Assembly (NCBI GenBank): GCA_945862035.1
Contig: CAMAXB010000054.1
Location: forward strand, 1-12,785
Length of the DNA stretch: 12,785 nt
Reading direction: 5' to 3'
Origin: Opitutus sp. GAS368
GTDB lineage: Bacteria; Verrucomicrobiota; Verrucomicrobiia; Opitutales; Opitutaceae
The position numbers and the translations under genes are program-made. Under the pieces are notes generated by a model. That model was given only the letters and a program-made list of their open reading frames with translations, was not told the origin of the DNA and searched no databases. The number at the start of each line of letters is the position of its first letter. Within the stretch, counting starts at the first letter, position 1. Below, one piece after another: positions 5,441 through 12,785 of the stretch.

Positions 5441-8433
5441 GCGCCGTGACACTGCTTGAATTTCTTCCCGCTGCCGCACGGACACGGGTCGTTGCGGCCG
5501 ACCTTCGGGGTTTCCCGGCGGATGGTGACCTTGGGCAACTGGATCTCCTCCCCGGGGCCTGACGCTTCGCCGGGACCGGACGAGGTGATGGTGGTGCTGA
5601 TCTGCGGGCCGGGCGCGGCCCGCAGCGCCGGTGGCGGCGGGGTCGCCGGGCCCTGCGTCCGCGCCGTCCGGCTCAGCAGCGCGAGCATATTCTCGAAGGA
5701 CTGCAGATTGGAGGCGCTGCGGAAAAGTCCGGTGCAGATCTGCAGGCGGACGTTCTGCATGAGCTCCTCGAAGAATTTGTAGGCCTCGCCCTTGTACTCC
5801 ACGAGCGGATCCTTCTGGCCGTAGCTGCGCAGGCCGATGGAGCGGCGGAGCTCCTCCATCTCGGTCAGATGCTCCTGCCAGTGATGGTCGATCGCGTTGA
5901 TGATGACGTAGCGCTCGAGTGCACCCAGCGCCTCGGGCACCTCGACCGATTCCTTGACCGCGTAGGCCTGCTGGACGCGGGCCACGACCGATTTGGCCAT
6001 GACCTCGATCTCCGTGCCCTTGAAGTCAGTCGCCGCGACCCCGATCGGAAAGTGTGTGTTGGCCCAGCCAACCAGGCTTTCCAGCGCCGCGGGCGTCGGA
6101 CCCGATTTTTCGCCGAAGCCGGCGGCCTCGATGCGGTTCACCAACTCCTCCTCGACCTGCTCAAAGATGAGGTCCTTCGGGCGGTCCGCGTGGATCGCAC
6201 CGTTGCGGATGCCATAGACGACCTCGCGCTGCTTGTTGAGCACGTCGTCGTACTGGAGCAGGCGCTTGCGGATGGAAAAATTCTGCTGCTCGACCTTCTT
6301 CTGCGCGCTCTCGATCGAGCGCTTGAGCCACGGATGCTCGAGCTCCTCGCCCTCCTTCATCGAGCCCTCCATGAGCTTCGACGCGAGATTGCCCTGCAGG
6401 AACAGGCGCATCAGATCGTCCTCCAGGGAGAGGAAGAACTTAGTCAGGCCCGGGTCGCCCTGGCGTGAGCAGCGGCCGCGCAGCTGGCGGTCGATGCGGC
6501 GCGACTCATGGCGCTCCGTGCCGATGACGTAGAGGCCACCGAGCTCGCGGACGCCCTCGCCGAGTTTGATGTCGGTGCCGCGGCCGGCCATGTTCGTCGC
6601 GATCGTGACGGCACCGCGCTGACCGGCGCGCGTGACGATCTCCGCCTCCTGCGCGTGGTACTTGGCGTTGAGCACGGTGTGGACGATGTTCGCTCGCTTG
6701 AGCATCCGCGAGAGGACCTCCGATGAGTCAACGCTGACCGTACCGACCAGCACAGGCTGGCCCCGCTTGTTCGCCTCCTCGATCTCCTTCACCACCGCGT
6801 TGTATTTGTCGCGACGCGTTTTGAAGATCGAGTCGTTCCGGTCAATGCGGATGGAAGGCTTGTTGGTGGGAATGACCTGCACCGAAAGGCGGTAGATGTC
6901 GTTGAACTCGATCGCCTCCGTCTCGGCCGTGCCGGTCATGCCGGCCAGCTTGTCGTAAAGGCGGAAGTAGTTCTGGATCGTGATCGTCGCGTAGGTGCGG
7001 GTCTCGCGCTCGATGTTCACGTTCTCCTTGGCCTCGACTGCCTGGTGGAGGCCATCCGACCAGCGCCGGCCCGGCATAACGCGGCCGGTGTTCTCGTCGA
7101 CGATCATGACCTTGCCATCCTGCACGACGTACTCGACGTCGCGCTCGTACAGAGAATAGGCGCGAAGCAACTGGGAGATGGAGTGGATTTCCTCGGAGAT
7201 GGCCGCGTAGCGCTGCTGGGCGGCGAGCTTGCGTTCCTCGCGCTGCTCAGGGGTGAAGGCGGTGTCCTTCTCGAGGTCGGAAAACTCCGTCGCGAGGTCG
7301 GGCAGCACGAAGGCGTCACGGCTGTCGGGGCGAAGCTTGCTGCGGCCCATTTCGGAGAGGTCGGCCTGATGCTGCCGCTCGTCGATCGAGAAGTAGAGCT
7401 GTTCCTTGATCCGGTAGAGTTCCTCCTTTTGCAGGTCGGAGTTGAGCTCGGTCTCGAGCTTGTCGAGACCCTTGCGCCACTCGCCATTTTCCATGAGGCG
7501 GAGCAGCAGCTTGTTGCTGGGGTGGCCGATCTTGACCTGCAGCAGCCTGCGATAGGCGGCCGCGCGGTCGTCCGCGGTCACGCCGGCCTTCTCGAGCAGC
7601 TCCTTGGCCTCGCCCACGAGGCGGTTGCACAGGCGCGTCTGATCATTGACGAGGCGCTCGACGCCGGGCTTGAGCCGGGTGAACGGCTGCTCGCGCTCGA
7701 TCGGCGCGGGCCCGGAAATGATGAGCGGCGTGCGGGCCTCGTCGACCAGGATGGAGTCGATCTCGTCCACGATGCAGTACCAGTGATCGCGCTGCACCTG
7801 GTCGTCCTTGCGCGTGGCCATGCCATTGTCGCGGAGGTAGTCGAAGCCAAATTCCGACGCCGTGCCGTAGGTGATGTCGCGCCCGTACATCTCGCGCCGC
7901 AGGTCGGATGGCATCTGCTGCTGAATGCAGCCGACGGACAGCCCGAGGAAGCGGTAGAGGTGCCCCATCCACTCGGAGTCGCGTCGGGCGAGGTAATCGT
8001 TGACCGTGACCAGCTGCGCATTGCGGCCATTCAGCGCGTTCAGATAAAGCGGCAGCGTCGACACGAGCGTCTTGCCCTCGCCGGTGGCCATTTCCGCGAT
8101 CTTGCCCTGGTGAATGGCGAGGCCGCCGATCAGCTGGACATCAAAATGGACCATGTCCCAGGTCAGCTCGTGCTCATTGACCATGATCGCCTGCCCACAC
8201 ATGCGACGGGCCGCATTTTTCACCGTGGCGAAGGCCTCGGGCAGGATCTGATCCAGCGTTTCCCCCTGTTTGACGCGGGCCCGGAATTCATCGGTCTTCG
8301 CGCGCAGCTGATCGTCCGTCAACGACTGATACGACTTCTCCAGCTCGTTGATGCGGGCAACCACGGGGCGACTCGCCTCGAGGAACTTGCGATAATGCCG
8401 GCCGGCGAGGCGTTTGAAGAGAAAAGAGAGCAT
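5437..8433 (-). CDS. secA: Preprotein translocase ATPase SecA
   Basis: SecA is the ATPase motor that drives unfolded preproteins through SecYEG. The product is 998 aa. The N-terminus MLSFLFKRLAGRHYRKFL matches SecA starts. Walker A is ATGEGKT (116-122), the DEAD-type Walker B is DEID (223-226) followed by SILVDEARTPLIISGP, and NBD2 carries NMAGRGTDIKLG (about 614-625) and LRGRCSRQGDPG (651-662). The helical scaffold/wing region follows, with KRLLQYDDVLNKQREVVY. The C-terminus has the zinc-binding SEC-C motif with Cys984, Cys986, Cys995 and His996, used for SecB or ribosome contacts. About 189 residues separate IISGP from ERDVEYVV, where E. coli has about 105, so the preprotein-binding region is enlarged. 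This I associate with SecA of this bacterial group. The ATG at 8433 was preferred to an upstream TTG at 8472 on similarity, without a clear Shine-Dalgarno. The gene overlaps lnt by 4 nt. Confidence 0.98.
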   Translation of the reverse strand: MLSFLFKRLAGRHYRKFLEASRPVVARINELEKSYQSLTDDQLRAKTDEFRARVKQGETLDQILPEAFATVKNAARRMCGQAIMVNEHELTWDMVHFDVQLIGGLAIHQGKIAEMATGEGKTLVSTLPLYLNALNGRNAQLVTVNDYLARRDSEWMGHLYRFLGLSVGCIQQQMPSDLRREMYGRDITYGTASEFGFDYLRDNGMATRKDDQVQRDHWYCIVDEIDSILVDEARTPLIISGPAPIEREQPFTRLKPGVERLVNDQTRLCNRLVGEAKELLEKAGVTADDRAAAYRRLLQVKIGHPSNKLLLRLMENGEWRKGLDKLETELNSDLQKEELYRIKEQLYFSIDERQHQADLSEMGRSKLRPDSRDAFVLPDLATEFSDLEKDTAFTPEQREERKLAAQQRYAAISEEIHSISQLLRAYSLYERDVEYVVQDGKVMIVDENTGRVMPGRRWSDGLHQAVEAKENVNIERETRTYATITIQNYFRLYDKLAGMTGTAETEAIEFNDIYRLSVQVIPTNKPSIRIDRNDSIFKTRRDKYNAVVKEIEEANKRGQPVLVGTVSVDSSEVLSRMLKRANIVHTVLNAKYHAQEAEIVTRAGQRGAVTIATNMAGRGTDIKLGEGVRELGGLYVIGTERHESRRIDRQLRGRCSRQGDPGLTKFFLSLEDDLMRLFLQGNLASKLMEGSMKEGEELEHPWLKRSIESAQKKVEQQNFSIRKRLLQYDDVLNKQREVVYGIRNGAIHADRPKDLIFEQVEEELVNRIEAAGFGEKSGPTPAALESLVGWANTHFPIGVAATDFKGTEIEVMAKSVVARVQQAYAVKESVEVPEALGALERYVIINAIDHHWQEHLTEMEELRRSIGLRSYGQKDPLVEYKGEAYKFFEELMQNVRLQICTGLFRSASNLQSFENMLALLSRTARTQGPATPPPPALRAAPGPQISTTITSSGPGEASGPGEEIQLPKVTIRRETPKVGRNDPCPCGSGKKFKQCHGA

Positions 8434-8623
8434 GAAGGAGGCAAAGCGTAGGGCGGGCCATGCGTATGGCAAACGACAAATGCCAGCGGGATCCGGCCCG
8501 TTTTACCTCTCAAAACTGGCGGACGGGCCGATCGGCCTGGCCCAACCCGGGCGTCTATTCGCGGCGCGCGACGGCACCGCACTCCGGACAGGCTGCGACA
8601 GGGTGTCGCGGCCCCCGCGAGGA
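8434..8623. other. 190-bp gap between UDP-glucuronate decarboxylase and secA with several inverted repeats
   Basis: No gene is seen here. It must hold the end of the upstream transcript and possibly a secA promoter, but no convincing -35/-10 pair was found on the minus strand. It contains a perfect 12-bp palindrome GGCCGATCGGCC at 8526-8537 and two mutually exclusive hairpins at 8595-8620. A 7-bp inverted repeat (CGGCCCG with CGGGCCG) encloses the T/A-rich stretch around 8500-8515. None is followed by a T-run, so no standard intrinsic terminator can be called. Confidence 0.5.
8595..8620. repeat. Two overlapping alternative hairpins just after the decarboxylase stop
   Basis: GCGACA-ggg-TGTCGC (8595-8609) and TCGCGG-ccc-CCGCGA (8606-8620) are both perfect 6-bp stems with 3-nt loops. 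They share bases 8606-8609, so only one can form at a time. The second lies 3 nt beyond the stop codon at 8624-8626. No T-run follows on the minus strand, so they may stabilise the 3' end or act as a weak or factor-assisted terminator. Chance pairing in GC-rich DNA is possible. Confidence 0.35.
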
Positions 8624-9550
8624 TCAAATCTGGGTCCGGAAGTAGGCGATGGTCCGCTGCAGACCTTCCTCGAGGGCAATCGTGGGTTCCCACTTGAGAT
8701 GCTTGCGCGCCAGGGTGATATCGGGCCGACGCTGCCTCGGGTCATCGGCGGGCAGGGGCCGGTGAACGATCCTCGACTTTCCGCCGACCAGCTTGAGGGT
8801 CAGTTCGGCCAGTTGCAGCATGGTGAACTCACCGGGGTTGCCGATGTTGACCGGACCCACCGTCTCGGTCTGGTTCATGAGACGGAGGAAGCCCTCGATC
8901 AGGTCGTCGACATAGCAGAAGGAGCGGGTCTGGGTGCCATCGCCGTAAATCGTGATGTCCTCCCCTTTCAGCGCCTGGACGATGAAATTGGAGACCACCC
9001 GCCCGTCGTTCGGGTGCATACGCGGACCGTACGTGTTAAAGATGCGGACGATGCGAATATCGACCCCGTTCTCCCGGTGATAGTCGAAGAAAAGGGTCTC
9101 GGCGACCCGCTTGCCCTCGTCATAGCAGGAACGTTTGCCGATCGGGTTCACGTTGCCCCAGTACGATTCCGGCTGGGGGTGGATGGCGGGGTCGCCATAC
9201 ACTTCGCTGGTGCTCGCCTGAAACACCCGGGCCTTCACCCGCTTGGCCAGGCCCAGGCAGTTGATCGCACCCATGACGGATGTCTTCGTCGTCTTGATCG
9301 GATTGAACTGGTAATGGGGCGGCGACGCGGGACAGGCGAGGTTGTAGATCTGATCGACCTCGAACTTAAACGGGTCGATCACATCGTGTCGCACGAGCTC
9401 GAAGGACGAGTTGCTGAGCAGGTGCTCGATGTTGCTTTTCCGGCCGGTGAAGAAATTATCCAGGCAGATCACCTCGTGACCGCCCTGAATCAGCCGGTCG
9501 CATAAATGGGAGCCGAGAAAGCCCGCACCACCAGTGACGAGTGTACGCAT
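8624..9550 (-). CDS. uxs: UDP-glucuronate decarboxylase (UDP-xylose synthase)
   Basis: This cytoplasmic NAD-dependent enzyme of the extended short-chain dehydrogenase family converts UDP-glucuronate to UDP-xylose and CO2, a donor for xylose-containing surface glycans. The product is 308 aa, the usual length of soluble bacterial forms. The Rossmann motif TGGAGFLGSH spans 6-15, with the NAD-ribose acid in CLDNFFTG near 29-36. The active site shows TSEVYGD (114-120) and YDEGK (Tyr143, Lys147). Family-typical stretches are YNLACPASPPHYQ, NTYGPRMHPNDGRVVSNF and DDPRQRRPD (269-277). These favour decarboxylase over UDP-glucose 4-epimerase or dTDP-glucose dehydratase. The ATG at 9550 gives the standard MRTLVTGGAG start. 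An in-frame ATG at 9577 would add nine residues. It precedes secA on the same strand, 190 bp away, and is divergent from the Nramp-like gene. Confidence 0.93.
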   Translation of the reverse strand: MRTLVTGGAGFLGSHLCDRLIQGGHEVICLDNFFTGRKSNIEHLLSNSSFELVRHDVIDPFKFEVDQIYNLACPASPPHYQFNPIKTTKTSVMGAINCLGLAKRVKARVFQASTSEVYGDPAIHPQPESYWGNVNPIGKRSCYDEGKRVAETLFFDYHRENGVDIRIVRIFNTYGPRMHPNDGRVVSNFIVQALKGEDITIYGDGTQTRSFCYVDDLIEGFLRLMNQTETVGPVNIGNPGEFTMLQLAELTLKLVGGKSRIVHRPLPADDPRQRRPDITLARKHLKWEPTIALEEGLQRTIAYFRTQI

Positions 9551-9845
9551 GCACCCCCAGCGTGCGTCCATCGACATGTTTTGCCAGCAAATCCTTGCAC
9601 GTCAGCGTTTCCCTCGGGTAATGCCTATTAATCCGCCCCTGAGATGCTTCTGCCTTCCCACCGCCAATCCAAAGGCTGAAACTCCATCGGCCTCACCCTT
9701 GCCAGCGGGCCTTCGTGCTCGCTCCAGTCGCCACCCCCACACGACCTGTTTGTACTCATGATTCCGATCAATCACGTTCGGAGTTTTCCTCTGCCTCGAA
9801 CCACCGCGGCACGCCTGCTTCATCCCCATCCTTGATTCAAACCCC
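9551..9845. other. Divergent intergenic region between the decarboxylase and the Nramp-like gene
   Basis: This 295-bp stretch must carry promoters for both divergent genes. It is less GC-rich than the flanking genes. I looked for -35/-10 pairs in both directions and found none I would defend. On the minus strand TAATAG near 9625-9632 is the only -10-like site and lacks a matching -35. A short inverted repeat, TGATT-ccgatc-AATCA, lies around 9760-9775. Small open frames here have no recognisable features. Confidence 0.5.
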
Positions 9846-11531
<1,686 letters not shown>

Positions 11532-11546
11532 TCGCAACTCGGTCCT

Positions 11547-11574
11547 GCGGTCGCCGCGTTCGCGCGGCGACCGC
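11547..11574 (+). terminator. Perfect 12-bp hairpin with TTCG loop after the Nramp-like gene
   Basis: GCGGTCGCCGCG (11547-11558) pairs completely with CGCGGCGACCGC (11563-11574) around a TTCG loop, 15 nt after the stop codon of the Nramp-like gene and 57 nt before the esterase start. Such a stem is very stable. The usual T-run is missing on both strands (downstream reads GCTGCCAGGAG), so it is either a T-less terminator or a processing or stability element between two co-transcribed genes. The structure is certain; the role is not. Confidence 0.5.
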
Positions 11575-11631
11575 GCTGCCAGGAGCGATCAGCCGGACCC
11601 GCGCCCGCGGGGCACCGTGCCGCCCTCCGCC

Positions 11632-12785
11632 ATGAAAAGCCTCCCGCTTGTCTGCCTCGCGCCGCTCCTGCTGCTCCCTTCCCTGCGCGCCCGTGAGGCC
11701 GCGCCGGACTTCTCCGCCTTCGAGCAGAAGAGCCGCTGGGTGATTCCTGCCGCCACGATCGACACCGCGGCTAGAAACCGGCCAGAGAGCAATTTCGATG
11801 AAGCCAAGGTGCCGGCGTGGACCCTGCCGCCCCTGCTCGATCCCGCCGGGAACGGTCGCGCCGCCACACCGGCCGACTGGACCCGTCGGCGCGGCGAGCT
11901 GCTCCGGATTTTCCGTCAGGAAGTCTTCGGCGTGTCCCCGCCCCGACCCGAGAACCTCACATTCGACGTGATCGAAACGGATCCGCAGGCGATGGACGGT
12001 GCCGCCACCCGCAAGCGGGTCGCGGCGCGGTTCTCCCTCGGTGGCGAATCGTTTACGTTCCACGTTACGCTGTTCATCCCCAACCGGCGCGACGGTCCCG
12101 CCCCGGTGTTTCTCCAGCTCAATCACCGTGGTCTGGAAAACACGGACCCCACCCGGCGGATCAGGATGCCGTTCTGGCCGGCGGAGGATGTGATCGCACG
12201 CGGCTATGCCATCGCAGCCGTGAATGTCGCCGCCGAGGTGGACCCCGACCAGCCCGGTGCGACCAGCGGAGTCCGTCAGTTTTACCGGCGCAATCACCCG
12301 CAGGCCGCCGCCTTCACGTGGGCCACGCTCGCCGCGTGGGGCTGGGCCGGATCTCGCGCGCTCGACTATCTGGCGACGGATCCGGATCTCGACGCGAAAC
12401 GGGTTGCGCTGATCGGCCACTCCCGCACCGGCAAGGCGGCACTTTGGGCCGCCGCCGAGGACGAACGCTTTGCCCTCGTCTGCGTCAACGGGGCGGGCGA
12501 AGGCGGCCCCGCAATTGCCCGACGCCACTTTGGCGAGACGCTGGGCCAACTGACGACCGGATTCCCCTACTGGTTCACGCCCACCTACGCCGGGTATGCC
12601 GACCGAATCGACGAGTTGCCGGTCGACGCCCATCAACTGATCGCCCTGCTTGCCCCGCGCGGCTATCACGGCGGCGACGGCACCCTCGACCTCTGGGCCG
12701 ATCCGCGCGGTTCGTGGCTGGCGCTGGTCGAGGCCTCAAGGATCTGGTCGCTCCTTGGATCCGATGCGCCCCTCCCCGACGAAAT
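11632..12785 (+). CDS. Secreted alpha/beta hydrolase, CE15 glucuronoyl-esterase-like, 3' end beyond window
   Basis: I translated this by hand. It reads from ATG 11632 for 384 codons and runs off the right edge. Residues 1-20 are a signal peptide (MKSLPLVCLAPLLLLPSLRA), so it is exported. After a linker, RRRGELLRIFRQEVFGVSPP (85-104) resembles the N-terminal segment of bacterial CE15 and related esterases. The nucleophile elbow is GHSRTGKAALW (262-272, Ser264), then AEDERFALV, NGAGEGGPA, an RRHFGE segment, LPVDAHQLIALLAPRGY and LDLWADPRGSW (352-362). CE15 enzymes cut the ester between 4-O-methyl-glucuronic acid on xylan and lignin alcohols. The position of the fungal catalytic Glu is not clearly conserved. 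Asp353 or Asp357 in the DLWADP stretch may serve, as in some bacterial members. The catalytic His should lie beyond the window. An acetylxylan or other esterase role remains possible. The start is chosen on the signal peptide, without a Shine-Dalgarno. Confidence 0.85.
   Translation, partial: MKSLPLVCLAPLLLLPSLRAREAAPDFSAFEQKSRWVIPAATIDTAARNRPESNFDEAKVPAWTLPPLLDPAGNGRAATPADWTRRRGELLRIFRQEVFGVSPPRPENLTFDVIETDPQAMDGAATRKRVAARFSLGGESFTFHVTLFIPNRRDGPAPVFLQLNHRGLENTDPTRRIRMPFWPAEDVIARGYAIAAVNVAAEVDPDQPGATSGVRQFYRRNHPQAAAFTWATLAAWGWAGSRALDYLATDPDLDAKRVALIGHSRTGKAALWAAAEDERFALVCVNGAGEGGPAIARRHFGETLGQLTTGFPYWFTPTYAGYADRIDELPVDAHQLIALLAPRGYHGGDGTLDLWADPRGSWLALVEASRIWSLLGSDAPLPDE

Noticed and set aside
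3725..5449. 574-aa plus-strand open frame
   Set aside because: It is antisense to lnt over its whole length. The product is dominated by Gly, Arg, His and Pro without domains, while the opposite strand shows the complete Lnt catalytic triad.
7045..9505. Plus-strand open frames of 468 and 363 aa (7045-8451, 8414-9505)
   Set aside because: They mirror secA and the UDP-glucuronate decarboxylase, whose motifs are unmistakable on the minus strand. No signal supports expression.
9551..9845. Possible sigma70 promoters in the divergent region, e.g. TTGCAC near 9595 and TAATAG near 9630
   Set aside because: Neither has a partner box at acceptable spacing, so calling a promoter would be guesswork.

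Overview
The window looks like chromosomal DNA of a GC-rich, Gram-negative member of the Verrucomicrobiota, most plausibly the Opitutaceae. This rests on family resemblance recalled from memory, not on a search. The pointers are: a TonB-dependent receptor with the 'MTPFxVTAEKSSGYKVSSAS' N-terminus common in that family; a long SecA (998 aa) with an enlarged region after the DEAD motif; a divergent Nramp-like carrier of a type I associate with Planctomycetes and Verrucomicrobia; and a bacterial CE15-like esterase. Most start codons lack a strong Shine-Dalgarno sequence. The TonB receptor is the clear exception.

Layout. (1) 1-665, minus: the N-terminal part of a secreted FG-GAP/VCBS-repeat protein that runs off the left edge. 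(2) 786-820: a textbook intrinsic terminator for the next gene. (3) 845-3139, minus: a TonB-dependent outer-membrane receptor with a good ribosome binding site. Its upstream region (3140-3718, otherwise empty) holds a TTGACA box next to a perfect 12-bp palindrome, TAAATCGATTTA, a candidate operator. (4) 3719-5440 and 5437-8433, minus: lnt and secA, overlapping by 4 nt (GTGA). (5) 8624-9550, minus: UDP-glucuronate decarboxylase (UDP-xylose synthase). The 190-bp gap between it and secA holds several inverted repeats. (6) 9551-9845: a divergent intergenic region. (7) 9846-11531, plus: an Nramp-superfamily membrane protein in which the usual metal-ligand motifs appear to be replaced. (8) 11547-11574: a perfect 12-bp hairpin with a TTCG loop. 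(9) 11632 to the right edge, plus: a secreted alpha/beta hydrolase resembling CE15 glucuronoyl esterases, cut off by the window.

How it fits together. The middle is envelope housekeeping: protein export (SecA), lipoprotein maturation (Lnt) and a nucleotide-sugar enzyme for surface glycans. It is flanked by accessory genes for uptake or processing of external compounds: the TonB receptor and calcium-binding-type secreted protein on the left, the unusual carrier and plant-cell-wall-type esterase on the right. The left and right sides need not belong to one pathway.

I saw no rRNA, tRNA, CRISPR array, insertion sequence or phage gene. I do not see a clear new multi-gene system. The most unusual elements are the Nramp-like carrier without the canonical metal motifs beside the CE15-like esterase, and the candidate operator of the TonB receptor. 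Two real genes (1-665 minus and 11632-12785 plus) are open at the window edges, and long open frames antisense to them should not be mistaken for genes.
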